DNA from: Stenotrophomonas sp. PS02289
GTDB lineage: Bacteria > Pseudomonadota > Gammaproteobacteria > Xanthomonadales > Xanthomonadaceae
Assembly (NCBI RefSeq): GCF_029960115.1
Contig: NZ_JASCOZ010000002.1
Span: 1 to 64,000 of the forward strand
DNA length: 64,000 bases
Direction: 5' to 3'
Positions 1 to 7,871 of this stretch are shown here, one piece after another. The translations under genes and the position numbers were made by a program. Every line of letters begins with the position of its first letter. Position 1 is the first letter of the stretch. The notes beneath the pieces are model-generated. The model was given only the letters and a program-made list of their open reading frames with translations, was not told the DNA's origin and did no database searches.

Positions 1-671
1 CGGCCAAGCCGGCTCCGGCCCCGGCCGCGGCGCCGAAGGCGGCAGCGGCTGCCCCCGCTCCGAAGGCCCCGCAAAACAAGAATCCCGTGCCCGTTTCGAA
101 ATCGCCTGCAAAAACCCCCGCCAAGTCCGAGCCCACCGCCAAGCCTGCCGTGCAGCGCCCGGTCGGCAAGGTCGCCGTGGCTGTCGCCGCGCGCTCGTCC
201 GCCCCGGCTCCGCGTACCAAGTACAAGGTGGTGGAGTTCAAGACCGACGAGGCCACCGGCCGCCCGATCCTGCCCGCCGGCTACAAGCCGAGCGCGGATG
301 AGGAATACATGAGCACGCTGCAGCTGGAGTATTTCCGCCAGCGTCTGCAGCAGTGGCGCGCGGAACTGGTCGAAGAGTCCAAGCAGACCATCGAGAACCT
401 CAAGGAAGAAGTCCGCGACATCGGCGACGAAGCCGAACGCGCCACCCGCGAAACGGAAAATTCGCTCGAGCTGCGTACCCGCGACCGCTACCGCAAGCTG
501 ATCGGCAAGATTGAAAGCACCCTCAAGCGTCTGGAAGCCGGCGACTACGGCTACTGCGTCGACACCGGTGAAGAAATCGGCCTGGACCGCCTCGAAGCGC
601 GTCTGACCGCCGAGCGCACCATCGACGCCCAGGAGCGTTGGGAGCACATGCAGAAGCAGCAGGGCGACTGA
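1..671 (+). CDS. dksA: RNA polymerase-binding protein DksA, 5' end missing, degenerate zinc finger
   Basis: The reading frame is open to the left edge (first full codon at base 3), so the GTG at 87 is probably an internal codon and the start lies outside the window. The N-terminal part seen is Ala/Pro/Lys-rich and low in complexity. The rest matches DksA: coiled coil, tip motif DEAERA at 426-443 (E. coli DPVDRA, so the second acidic residue is Glu), then SLELRTRDRYRKLI and the globular end. DksA binds the secondary channel of RNA polymerase and, with ppGpp, resets rRNA and amino-acid promoters. Only one of the four zinc Cys is left: CVDT at 555-566 and TIDA at 618-629, a CxxT-x17-TxxA pattern. 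It is followed by a strong terminator. Confidence 0.9.
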   Translation, partial: AKPAPAPAAAPKAAAAAPAPKAPQNKNPVPVSKSPAKTPAKSEPTAKPAVQRPVGKVAVAVAARSSAPAPRTKYKVVEFKTDEATGRPILPAGYKPSADEEYMSTLQLEYFRQRLQQWRAELVEESKQTIENLKEEVRDIGDEAERATRETENSLELRTRDRYRKLIGKIESTLKRLEAGDYGYCVDTGEEIGLDRLEARLTAERTIDAQERWEHMQKQQGD

Positions 672-694
672 TCGTCTGTTGTTGTGGATTGCGC

Positions 695-722
695 GAAAAA
701 CCCGGCTCCGGCCGGGTTTTTT
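695..722 (+). terminator. Rho-independent terminator of dksA
   Basis: The stem CCCGGC/GCCGGG (701-706 with 711-716) is flanked by five A and a run of seven T. It starts 24 bases after the dksA stop. Confidence 0.9.
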
Positions 723-756
723 GTTGGTTCTGTGATTGTCGGCATTCGACGGCCTA

Positions 757-966
757 CGTGTCGCCGGGCTCTGCCCGGCTGCTGTTGGTTTTTGGCGAAC
801 AGCCGGCGGTCATCGGTTCCCTGTGTTGGCGTGCCGGGATGGGCGTTCCGGGGGACGCCGCAAGTACGTCCATGTAGGCTCGATCGCCGCATCCATGCGG
901 CTCACGCCCCCTCCAGCCCACCCCGACCCGCCACGACAGTGCGTCGGTAGTCATCGAAGATCAAAA
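757..966 (-). repeat. ~200 bp structured intergenic repeat, copy A
   Basis: Read on the minus strand it matches copy C (24566-24782) almost throughout and copy B (1107-1304) over most of its length. Conserved parts are TTTTGATCTTCGATG at one end (absent from B), a GC-rich block, the hairpin GCCGCAT-GG-ATGCGGC (plus 886-901), the block GCGTCCCCCGGAACGCC, and a SMAG-like stem-loop (763-779, GCCGGGC-TCT-GCCCGGC) at the other end. I know no function for it. Confidence 0.8.
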
Positions 967-1013
967 CCGCACGGCCATCGTGCCGATTGAAATTCCCGGG
1001 GTATGTGGGCCCG

Positions 1014-1036
1014 GTAGAGTCGACCGTTGGTCGACT
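1014..1036 (+). repeat. SMAG (GTAG) stem-loop
   Basis: GTAG is followed by the perfect stem AGTCGACC-GTT-GGTCGACT. It lies between inverted repeat copies A and B. Confidence 0.85.
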
Positions 1037-1106
1037 GCAGTGAAATCCCCAACACCCGGTAACGCATGACCCCAAATCGACACCGCCGTTGATCTGGCAT
1101 TTCCCC

Positions 1107-1304
1107 ATGGCCACCGACATTCTGTCGTGGCGGCTCGGGATGGGTTGGAGGGGGCATGAGCGGCATGGATGCCGCGACTGAGCCTACAAGGATGTACTTG
1201 CGGCGTCCCCCGGAACGCCCATCCCGGGCCGCCAGCCCAGGGGAGCCGTGAACCGAGGGTTGTTCGCCCAAATCCAACAGCAGCCGGGCAGAGCCCGGCT
1301 CTAC
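1107..1304 (+). repeat. ~200 bp structured intergenic repeat, copy B
   Basis: Inverted relative to copy A. Its hairpin at 1160-1175 reads GCGGCAT-GG-ATGCCGC: two positions differ from copies A and C, but on both arms, so pairing is kept. It ends in a canonical SMAG element. Confidence 0.8.
1282..1304 (-). repeat. SMAG (GTAG) stem-loop
   Basis: On the minus strand GTAG is followed by AGCCGGGC-TCT-GCCCGGCT. It forms the right end of repeat copy B. Confidence 0.85.
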
Positions 1305-1317
1305 GTAGTGCGTGCAA

Positions 1318-2574
1318 TCACTGCAGATCGCGCAGATTCAACCGGCGCAGGGTGGGGTTCTTCCAGGCGGTGATGCCGGCGACGCTCAGGACCGCGAAGC
1401 CGCCCAGGACAACGGCGGGGACCAGGCCCAGCAGCTTGGCCATCGTGCCGGCGTAGAACGCGCCCAGTTCGTTCGACGAACTGATGAAAATGCCGTTGAT
1501 CGAGGAGACGCGTCCGCGCATCTCTTCCGGCGTGGCCAACTGCAGGATGGTCGAGCGCACCACCACCGAGACCCCGTCGAAGGCCCCGTAGAACAGCAGG
1601 ATCGCTGCTGACAGCCAGAAGTGATGCGACAGGCCGAAGCCGATCACGCACAGGCCAAAGCCCGCCACGGCAAACAACAGTACCCGGCCGGCGTGCTTGT
1701 GCAGCGGATGGCGCGCCAGCCACAGGCCCACGCAGACCGAACCCAGTGCCGGGGCCGCGCGCAGAATGCCCAGCCCTTCCGGACCGTGGTGCAGGATTTC
1801 ATGCAGGAACGCCGGCAGCATCGCCACCACGCCACCCAGCAGCACCGAGAACATGTCCAGCGCCATCGCGCCCACCATGATCCGGTTGCCCAGCACGAAA
1901 CGGCCGCCTTCGGCGATGCTCTTGAAGATCGGGGCCGCCGGGCCGGTATGCACCGGCTCGCTCACCCGCAGCGCGGCCAGGCAGCCCAGTGCGGCCAGCG
2001 CGAACGTCGCCGCCACCGCGTAGGCCACGCCTTTGCCGCCCATGCCCACCAGCACGCCACCCAGGGCCGGGCCGATCACCATGCCGGTCTGGAACACCAC
2101 TGCGCCCAAGCCCGCGCCGCGTGCGTACTGGTGCCGTTCCAGCACCCGGGCGAACAACGCGTTGTAGATCGGCGAGAGGAACGCACGCACCATGCCGGTC
2201 AGTGCGATTGCCGCGTAGATCGGCCACACCCCGTGGAACGGCAGCCAGCCCATCGCCACGCAGGTCAGCACTACCGCTGTCAGCACCAGCCCCGTACACG
2301 CCACCATGCCCAGCCGGCGGCGGGGCAGGTGGTCCACCAGGTAACCCGCGAACGGGGCCACGCAGAAGAACGGCAGCACTTCGGCCAGCCCGACCAGCCC
2401 CAGCGAGAACGGATTGCGGGTTACTTCGTAGATGTGCCAGCCCACCGTGACCGCGACGATCTGGTAGGACAGCATCGCCAGAATGCGGTACGCCAGGACC
2501 TGCGCGAAGCCCGGGCGGGCCAGCAGGCCCAGTGCGCTTTCTTCGCCGGCCGGCGTGGGGGCCGCCGGACTCAC
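1318..2574 (-). CDS. MFS transporter, EntS-like exporter family
   Basis: A 418-residue integral membrane protein with about 12 hydrophobic segments and the MFS loop motif near DHLPRRRLGM after the second helix. The pattern (VTVGWHIYEVTRNPFSLGLVG at the start; SSINGIFISSSNELGAF in the C half) fits the MFS_3/EntS-type exporters, which use the proton gradient to expel siderophores or drugs; the substrate cannot be told from sequence. It starts with GTG inside the last codons of sufE (4 bp overlap, GTGA), so it is translationally coupled to sufE, probably a positional rather than functional link. It ends close to a SMAG element. Confidence 0.8.
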   Translation of the reverse strand: MSPAAPTPAGEESALGLLARPGFAQVLAYRILAMLSYQIVAVTVGWHIYEVTRNPFSLGLVGLAEVLPFFCVAPFAGYLVDHLPRRRLGMVACTGLVLTAVVLTCVAMGWLPFHGVWPIYAAIALTGMVRAFLSPIYNALFARVLERHQYARGAGLGAVVFQTGMVIGPALGGVLVGMGGKGVAYAVAATFALAALGCLAALRVSEPVHTGPAAPIFKSIAEGGRFVLGNRIMVGAMALDMFSVLLGGVVAMLPAFLHEILHHGPEGLGILRAAPALGSVCVGLWLARHPLHKHAGRVLLFAVAGFGLCVIGFGLSHHFWLSAAILLFYGAFDGVSVVVRSTILQLATPEEMRGRVSSINGIFISSSNELGAFYAGTMAKLLGLVPAVVLGGFAVLSVAGITAWKNPTLRRLNLRDLQ

Positions 2575-3008
2575 GACTGCGCTTGCGCGGTGTCGCGGAT
2601 GAAGGCCAGCATCGCCGCCACGCCGTTGCTGCGGGTGGGAGACAGGTGCTTGGCCAGGCCGATGTCGCTGATGTAGCTCGGCTCGGTCGCCAGGATCTCT
2701 TCGGCCGAACGGCCCGAGTACACCCGCAGCGCCAGGTAGATCAGCCCGGAGACAATCGCCGAGTCACTGATCGCGTGGAAGCGCAGGTTCTGTGCATTGC
2801 CTTCCGGCACGATCCACACCATCGACTGGCAGCCCAGCAGGCGGTGCTCTTCGGACTTCCATTCCTCGGGGAAGGCCGGCAGCTTGCGGCCCAGGTCGAT
2901 CAGGTACTGGTAGCGCTCGGACCAGTCGCCGAAGAAGGCGAATTCCTCGGCGATGGCGGCCTGCGCTTCAGCAGCCGTGGGTTCAAGCGGGAAGGGGGAG
3001 TCGATCAC
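2571..3008 (-). CDS. sufE: Cysteine desulfurase sulfur acceptor SufE
   Basis: A 145-residue SufE-fold protein. The sulfur-accepting Cys lies in HRLLGCQSMVW, the family's active-site loop, and the C half has the usual SGLIYLALRVYSG and SPTRSNGVAAML segments. SufE takes persulfide sulfur from SufS and passes it to the SUF Fe-S scaffold in the cytoplasm. The start is GTG. Upstream lies a SMAG element and then cysS in the same direction; downstream it overlaps the MFS gene by 4 bp. No other suf genes are in the window, so this is a stand-alone copy. Confidence 0.93.
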   Translation of the reverse strand: MIDSPFPLEPTAAEAQAAIAEEFAFFGDWSERYQYLIDLGRKLPAFPEEWKSEEHRLLGCQSMVWIVPEGNAQNLRFHAISDSAIVSGLIYLALRVYSGRSAEEILATEPSYISDIGLAKHLSPTRSNGVAAMLAFIRDTAQAQS

Positions 3009-3045
3009 AGCAGTCTCAATCAGTAAACGGTTTCAACAAATCCCG

Positions 3046-3070
3046 GTAGCACCCGACCGTTGGCCGGGTG
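3046..3070 (+). repeat. SMAG (GTAG) stem-loop between cysS and sufE
   Basis: GTAG then CACCCGACC-GTT-GGCCGGGTG, one mismatch in the stem. It sits in the 68 bp gap of a same-direction gene pair. Confidence 0.85.
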
Positions 3071-3076
3071 CCGGCC

Positions 3077-4450
3077 TCAGCCGCGCTTTCGCACCCAACG
3101 AATACCCTGCGCGGTGTCCTCCAGCACGATGCCTTCCGCGGCCAGCTGGTCACGGATCGCATCGGCGCGTGCAAAGTCGCGCCCGGCCTTGGCAGCAGTG
3201 CGCTCATCAATCAGCGCCTGGATCCGCGCATCATCATCGGCGTCGCCACCGGCGGTGCCGAACCACGCCGCCGGGTCCTGCTGCAGCAGGCCCAGCGCCA
3301 GGCCGGCACCCAGCAGGGCAGACTTGGCGGCGGCACGGTCTGCCGGTTCGGCGCGACGCGCTTCCGCACCCAGCCGGGCCAGTTCGGCCAGCGCCTGCGG
3401 GGTGTTCAGGTCGTCGTCCAGGGTCGCTTCCACTTCGGCCGGAATCACCGCAGTGGCCTCGACATCGGCCAGATCGCGCAGGGTGCCGTACAGGCGGTCC
3501 AGGGTGCGCGCGGATTGTTCGATCAGCGCATCCGACCAGTCCAGCGGCTGCCGGTAGTGGGCCGACAACAGCGCCAGGCGCAGCGATTCCGGCGCGTGCT
3601 TGCGCACCAGGTCGTGGACCCGCTCGATATTGCCAAGCGACTTGCTCATCTTCGCGCCATCGAAGGTGAGCATGCCGTTGTGCACCCAGAAGCGGGCGAA
3701 GGTCTTGCCGCCATGGGCACATTCGCTCTGCGCGATCTCGTTTTCATGGTGCGGGAAGCGCAGATCCACGCCACCGGCATGGATGTCGATGGTCTCGCCC
3801 AGGTGCGCGGCGGCCATCGCCGAGCACTCGATGTGCCAGCCCGGACGGCCGCGGCCCCAGGGGGACTCCCAGCCCGGCAGGTCGTCGCTGGAGGGCTTCC
3901 ACAGCACGAAGTCACCCGGGTCGCGCTTGTACGGAGCCACGTCCACGCGCGCACCGGCCAGCAGTTCCTCCGGGTCGAAGCGCGAGAGCTTGCCGTAGTC
4001 GGCATACGAAGACACCGAAAACAGTACGTGGCCCTCGGCGGCATAGGCGTGTCCGGCGGCGATCAGCTGCTCGATCATGGCGATGATCTGCGGCATGTGC
4101 GCGGTGGCTTCCGGCTCGATATCCGGCGGCACGACGCCCAGCGCGGCCATGTCTTCACGGTAGGCGGCAGTGAAGCGGTCGGTGATCGCGCTGATCGGCA
4201 CGTTCTGTTCGCGCGCGGCCGTGTTGATCTTGTCGTCCACGTCGGTGATGTTGCGCGCGTAGCGCAGGCCGCCAAAACGCCGGCGCAGCAGGTCGGCCAG
4301 CACCCCGAACACCACCGGGCCGCGGGCGTTGCCGATATGCACGTAGTTGTAGACCGTGGGACCGCACACGTACATGGTCGGACAGGCCGGATCGAGCGGG
4401 GTGAACGGTTCGAGCTGGCGTGTCAGGTTGTTGTGCAGGCGCAGGGTCAT
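3077..4450 (-). CDS. cysS: Cysteinyl-tRNA synthetase
   Basis: A 457-residue class I synthetase charging tRNA-Cys. Visible marks are [18 protein letters not shown] (zinc Cys and the HIGH-type motif HIGN), WHIECSAMA (second zinc Cys), [12 protein letters not shown] (zinc His/Glu) and the KMSKSLGN signature. The C-terminal end [18 protein letters not shown] is typical. The open frame runs 32 codons further upstream, but homology begins at [12 protein letters not shown], so the ATG at 4450 is preferred. The upstream gap separates it from a divergent exported protein. The downstream gap to sufE carries a SMAG element. Confidence 0.96.
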   Translation of the reverse strand: MTLRLHNNLTRQLEPFTPLDPACPTMYVCGPTVYNYVHIGNARGPVVFGVLADLLRRRFGGLRYARNITDVDDKINTAAREQNVPISAITDRFTAAYREDMAALGVVPPDIEPEATAHMPQIIAMIEQLIAAGHAYAAEGHVLFSVSSYADYGKLSRFDPEELLAGARVDVAPYKRDPGDFVLWKPSSDDLPGWESPWGRGRPGWHIECSAMAAAHLGETIDIHAGGVDLRFPHHENEIAQSECAHGGKTFARFWVHNGMLTFDGAKMSKSLGNIERVHDLVRKHAPESLRLALLSAHYRQPLDWSDALIEQSARTLDRLYGTLRDLADVEATAVIPAEVEATLDDDLNTPQALAELARLGAEARRAEPADRAAAKSALLGAGLALGLLQQDPAAWFGTAGGDADDDARIQALIDERTAAKAGRDFARADAIRDQLAAEGIVLEDTAQGIRWVRKRG

Positions 4451-4666
4451 GAGGGGCGGTGGCCGATGGGAGTGGGGCAAGTCCTCGATTTTAGAGCACA
4501 ACGCCGCCGCGCGCCGGTCTGACGGGGTCTGGAGGGTGTCATTCACGCCAATTGGTGTCGGTTTCTGGCCGTCCAGCTATGGGCATTAGCGTCACGGACG
4601 GGTAATGTTCAGCCCCTTGTCCCTTGCACTGCCTACACTATCCCCTTGTCCTCCGACCCGTTGCCG

Positions 4667-5239
4667 ATGAAATCCGCTCTGTTGCTGACGCTGGCTGGCT
4701 GCCTGACCGGAAGTGCCGCCTTCATGGCGTGCGCCCAGGAAGCCGACGTCCGCAACCGGGTCGTCATTGTCGAGAACGTCAAGTTCGACTACGCCCAGGT
4801 GCTCAACGTGGAGCCGGTGTTCCAGACCCTGCGTGCCACCCGCACCGAGGAGCATTGCGAGCCGGTGTCGACCCGGACCCTGGCCCCGGTCAACGTCACC
4901 GGCGAGGAGCCGCAGGAAGAGAAGGGCCGCTTTGGCCGCTTCATGGACTCGGTACGGTCGATCTTCAAACGCGACGACACCCAGGTGAACGAGGACGGCA
5001 GCCCGGTGGTGGAAGCGGCCCCGGCCGCCGCCAACGGCCCGCTGCTGACCCGCGACTGCAAGATCGTGCCGGTGGGGCGTGAATTTCGCCGGCCCATCGC
5101 CTACGACGTCGACTACGTCTACAAGGGCACCAAGTACCGGTCGCGCCTGCCGGAAGATCCGGGCAACCGGCTCAAGATCCGGGTCTCGATCACCCCGTGG
5201 GTCGAGGCTGAGCAGCAGGCCAGCGCGGCAAACCCGTGA
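4667..5239 (+). CDS. Exported protein, YcfJ/UmoD-like, function unknown
   Basis: 190 residues with a signal peptide (MKSALLLTLAGCLTGSAAF, cleavage probably at ACAQ). The segments YAQVLNVEPVFQTLR near the N-terminus and YDVDYVYKGTKYRSRLPEDP with NRLKIRVSITP at the end resemble the outer parts of YcfJ/UmoD-like envelope proteins of gammaproteobacteria. The glycine-zipper membrane segment of YcfJ is missing and replaced by a charged linker. The ATG at 4667 is chosen over an upstream TTG (4646) because it starts the signal peptide. It is divergent from cysS, and a probable arg leader region follows. The family assignment is by pattern memory only. Confidence 0.6.
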   Translation: MKSALLLTLAGCLTGSAAFMACAQEADVRNRVVIVENVKFDYAQVLNVEPVFQTLRATRTEEHCEPVSTRTLAPVNVTGEEPQEEKGRFGRFMDSVRSIFKRDDTQVNEDGSPVVEAAPAAANGPLLTRDCKIVPVGREFRRPIAYDVDYVYKGTKYRSRLPEDPGNRLKIRVSITPWVEAEQQASAANP

Positions 5240-5248
5240 CGACGGGTG

Positions 5249-5276
5249 TTGCGCACGTCCCCGCCACATGTAAAGA
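5249..5276 (+). promoter_or_regulatory. Candidate promoter of the argF' leader
   Basis: TTGCGC (5249-5254), a 16 bp spacer and TAAAGA (5271-5276). The start point would fall near 5283, so the leader peptide ATG at 5286 would be nearly leaderless, which fits the lack of a clear ribosome site before it. Confidence 0.4.
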
Positions 5277-5285
5277 TGGCGGGCG

Positions 5286-5387
5286 ATGAAACTCACCGAC
5301 TTCCAGCACGACACCAGCGCCGCCCGTATGGCTACGGGCATGACGTCGCGTGCCCGCCGACCGGAACCCCACATTTTCGCTGGGTAA
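5286..5387 (+). CDS. Putative arginine leader peptide (33 aa)
   Basis: An ATG-started 33-codon frame ending in TAA at 5385-5387. Four Arg codons are present, three clustered near the end (CGT 5349, CGC 5355, CGA 5358; peptide TSRARRPEPHIFAG). The stop codon overlaps the segment that could act as antiterminator arm for the hairpin at 5413-5440, and the first arginine enzyme gene follows. This is the layout of a trp/his-type leader peptide. Whether it is translated is inferred, not shown. It could be chance. Confidence 0.55.
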   Translation: MKLTDFQHDTSAARMATGMTSRARRPEPHIFAG

Positions 5388-5440
5388 CCGGAGCTTCGTG
5401 CTGTCTGTTCGGAAAACCCAGCCCCCGCGCTGGGTTTTTT
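5361..5440 (+). promoter_or_regulatory. Putative transcription attenuator in front of argF'
   Basis: Four segments can be read. Segment 1 is 5361-5370 (CCGGAACCCC). Segment 2 is 5379-5391 (GCTGGGT, then AACCGG). Segment 3 is 5416-5422 (ACCCAGC). Segment 4 is 5429-5435 (GCTGGGT), followed by T. Segments 3 and 4 form the terminator. Segment 2 carries the same GCTGGGT as segment 4 and can pair with segment 3 instead. Segment 1 can pair with segment 2 (CCGG with CCGG, CCC with GGG). A ribosome stalled on the Arg codons 5349-5360 would cover segment 1 and free segment 2, giving read-through when arginine is short. Confidence 0.6.
5413..5440 (+). terminator. Intrinsic terminator upstream of argF'
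   Basis: AAAACCCAGC pairs with GCTGGGTTTT around a 6-base loop (5423-5428), and the run of T follows at once. It ends the preceding transcript or acts as the attenuator arm. Confidence 0.85.
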
Positions 5441-5510
5441 CGTTTCTACGATTTGAAAAGTTGCATTTGTACCCTTTCTTCCATTGAAACCCGCCTCAAA
5501 GGATCGATCG

Positions 5511-6521
5511 ATGTCCCTGAAGCACTTCCTGAACACCCAGGACTGGAGCCGTCCGGAACTGGACGCCCTGCTGACCCAGGCCGCCCTGTTCAAACAGAAC
5601 AAGCTCGGCGACCACCTGAAGGGCAAGTCCATCGCCCTGGTGTTCTTCAATCCGTCCATGCGGACCCGCACCAGCTTCGAGCTGGGCGCATTCCAGCTGG
5701 GCGCGCATGCGGTGGTGCTGCAGCCGGGCAAAGATGCCTGGCCGATCGAGTTCAACCTGGGCACGGTGATGGACGGCGACACTGAGGAGCACATCGCCGA
5801 AGTGGCCAAGGTGCTGGGCCGCTACTGCGACATCATCGCGGTGCGCGCCTTCCCGAAGTTCGTCGACTGGGCCTATGACCGCCAGGACATCGTGCTCAAC
5901 AGCTTCGCCAGGTACTCGCCGGTGCCGGTGATCAACATGGAAACCATCACCCACCCGTGCCAGGAACTGGCCCACGTGATGGCGCTGCAGGAACACTTCG
6001 GTACCCAGGACCTGCGTGGCAAGAAGTACGTGCTGACCTGGACCTACCACCCCAAGCCGCTGAACACCGCCGTGGCCAACTCGGCGCTGACCATCGCCAC
6101 CCGCATGGGCATGGACGTGACCCTGCTGTGCCCGACCGCCGACTACATCCTGGACGAGCGCTACATGGGCTGGGCCGAGCAGAACGTCGCCGAGAACGGC
6201 GGTTCGCTGAAGATCAGCCATGACATCGACAGCGCCTATGCCGGTGCCGACGTGGTCTACGCCAAGAGCTGGGGCGCGCTGCCGTTCTTCGGCAACTGGG
6301 AGCCGGAAAAGCCGATCCGCGACCAGTTCAAGCACTTCATCGTCGACGAACGCAAGATAGCCCTCACCAACAACGGTGTGTTCAGCCACTGCCTGCCGCT
6401 TCGTCGCAACGTCAAGGCAACCGACGCGGTGATGGACTCGCCAAACTGCATTGCCATCAACGAAGCCGAGAACCGTCTGCACGTGCAGAAGGCAATCATG
6501 GCCGCCGTCGCCGGTCGATAA
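5511..6521 (+). CDS. argF': N-acetylornithine carbamoyltransferase (ArgF')
   Basis: 336 residues of the transcarbamylase fold, but of the N-acetyl-L-ornithine type known from Xanthomonas campestris: it makes N-acetylcitrulline from acetylornithine and carbamoyl phosphate. Visible sites are FFNPSMRTRTSFELGAF (carbamoyl phosphate loop), ETITHPCQELAH (HPxQ loop), TWTYHPKPLNTAVANSA and FSHCLPLRRNVKATDAV, whose Lys corresponds to the carboxylated Lys of that enzyme. The start is the ATG at 5511 with AAAGGA ahead of it, rather than a TTG nine codons upstream. First gene of the arg block, 38 bp before argG. An attenuator-like leader precedes it. Confidence 0.93.
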   Translation: MSLKHFLNTQDWSRPELDALLTQAALFKQNKLGDHLKGKSIALVFFNPSMRTRTSFELGAFQLGAHAVVLQPGKDAWPIEFNLGTVMDGDTEEHIAEVAKVLGRYCDIIAVRAFPKFVDWAYDRQDIVLNSFARYSPVPVINMETITHPCQELAHVMALQEHFGTQDLRGKKYVLTWTYHPKPLNTAVANSALTIATRMGMDVTLLCPTADYILDERYMGWAEQNVAENGGSLKISHDIDSAYAGADVVYAKSWGALPFFGNWEPEKPIRDQFKHFIVDERKIALTNNGVFSHCLPLRRNVKATDAVMDSPNCIAINEAENRLHVQKAIMAAVAGR

Positions 6522-6559
6522 ACGCAATTCCACATTCCATCCATTAGAGCCACACCCCC

Positions 6560-7756
6560 ATGACCACGAACAAAGACATCGTCCTGGCTTTCTCCGGCGG
6601 ACTCGACACCAGCTTCTGCGTGCCTTACCTGCAAGAGCGCGGCTACAACGTGCACACCGTGTTCGCCGACACCGGCGGCGTGGATGACGAAGAGCGTGAC
6701 TTCATCGAAAAGCGCGCCGCCGAGCTGGGCGTGACCAGCCACGTCACCGTCGACGGTGGCCCGGCGATCTGGAAGGGCTTCGTCAAGCCGTTCGTGTGGG
6801 CGGGCGAAGGCTACCAGGGCCAGTACCCGCTGCTGGTGTCGGACCGTTACCTGATCGTGGACGCCGCACTCAAGCGTGCCGCCGAGCTGGGCACCAACAT
6901 CATCGCCCACGGCTGCACCGGCATGGGCAACGACCAGGTGCGTTTCGACCTGGCGGTGAAGGCGCTGGGCGACTACCAGATCGTCGCGCCGATCCGTGAA
7001 ATCCAGAAGGAACACACCCAGACCCGCGCTTACGAGCAGAAGTATCTGGAAGAGCGTGGCTTCGGCGTGCGCGCCAAGCAGCAGGCCTACACCATCAACG
7101 AGAACCTGCTGGGCGTGACCATGTCCGGCGGCGAGATCGACCGTTGGGAAGCCCCGGGCGAAGGTGCCCGCGGCTGGTGCGCACCGCGCGACCAGTGGCC
7201 GACCGAGGCACTGAACGTCACCCTGAAGTTCGTCGAAGGCGAAGCGGTTGAACTGAATGGCCGGGCGCTGCCGGGCGAGCAGATCCTCGCGCAGCTCAAC
7301 AAGCTGTTTGCCCCGTACGGCGTCGGCCGTGGTGTGTACACCGGCGACACCGTGATCGGCCTGAAGGGCCGCATCGTGTTCGAAGCCCCGGGCCTGGTCT
7401 CGCTGCTGACCGCGCACCGCGCGCTGGAAGATGCCGTGCTGACCAAGCAGCAGAACCGTTTCAAGCCGGACGTGGCGCGCAAGTGGGTGGAGCTGGTGTA
7501 CGAAGGCTTCTACCACGACCCGCTGAAGACCGACATCGAAGCCTTCCTGAAGTCCTCGCAGACCAAGGTCAACGGCGAAGTGGTGCTGGAAACCCGTGGT
7601 GGCCGCGTTGATGCGGTGGCGGTGAAATCGCCGCACCTGCTCAATACCAAGGGCGCGACGTATGCGCAGTCGGCGGATTGGGGTGTGGAGGAGGCCGAGG
7701 GCTTCATTAAATTGTTTGGCATGAGCTCGACCTTGTACGCGCAAGTCAATCGCTAA
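6560..7756 (+). CDS. argG: Argininosuccinate synthase
   Basis: 398 residues. The ATP P-loop is [10 protein letters not shown] near the N-terminus, and [21 protein letters not shown] and the citrulline/aspartate-binding segments follow. It condenses citrulline with aspartate using ATP. In this pathway citrulline comes from deacetylation of acetylcitrulline by the next gene product. Its last codons and stop lie in a 13 bp perfect inverted repeat, and a second hairpin lies before argE'. Confidence 0.96.
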   Translation: MTTNKDIVLAFSGGLDTSFCVPYLQERGYNVHTVFADTGGVDDEERDFIEKRAAELGVTSHVTVDGGPAIWKGFVKPFVWAGEGYQGQYPLLVSDRYLIVDAALKRAAELGTNIIAHGCTGMGNDQVRFDLAVKALGDYQIVAPIREIQKEHTQTRAYEQKYLEERGFGVRAKQQAYTINENLLGVTMSGGEIDRWEAPGEGARGWCAPRDQWPTEALNVTLKFVEGEAVELNGRALPGEQILAQLNKLFAPYGVGRGVYTGDTVIGLKGRIVFEAPGLVSLLTAHRALEDAVLTKQQNRFKPDVARKWVELVYEGFYHDPLKTDIEAFLKSSQTKVNGEVVLETRGGRVDAVAVKSPHLLNTKGATYAQSADWGVEEAEGFIKLFGMSSTLYAQVNR

Positions 7757-7770
7757 CGCGATTGACTTGC
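7741..7770. other. Perfect hairpin enclosing the argG stop codon
   Basis: GCAAGTCAATCGC (7741-7753) pairs with GCGATTGACTTGC (7758-7770), 13 bp, around the loop TAAC which contains the TAA stop of argG. No T run follows, so it is more likely a 3' stability or pausing element than a terminator. Confidence 0.75.
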
Positions 7771-7805
7771 CCACGCATTCCACGTAATCCCCGCGCCGTT
7801 GGCGC

Positions 7806-7828
7806 GCCCCCTTGAACATCAAGGGGGC
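7806..7828. other. Perfect 10 bp hairpin between argG and argE'
   Basis: GCCCCCTTGA (7806-7815) pairs with TCAAGGGGGC (7819-7828) around ACA. It is followed by TCTCCTCC rather than T, so it is at most a weak terminator. Confidence 0.75.
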
Positions 7829-7871
7829 TCTCCTCCAGCCGGCACACGTTGTACTGAAGGATCCTTGATTC

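Larger units (their letters stand above)
672..1317. other. Gene-less 646 bp stretch between dksA and an MFS gene
   Basis: It holds the dksA terminator, two copies of the ~200 bp repeat in opposite orientation, and SMAG stem-loops. The short open frames here have no ribosome site and are read from the repeat, so no gene is called. Confidence 0.8.

Noticed and set aside
684-1317. Several open frames of 60-120 codons between dksA and the MFS gene
   Set aside because: They are read from the ~200 bp repeat and SMAG stem-loops, lack ribosome sites, and similar frames recur in the third repeat copy.
5484-5510. TTG at 5484 as the start of argF'
   Set aside because: Rare start with no ribosome site; the ATG at 5511 has one and matches the family N-terminus.
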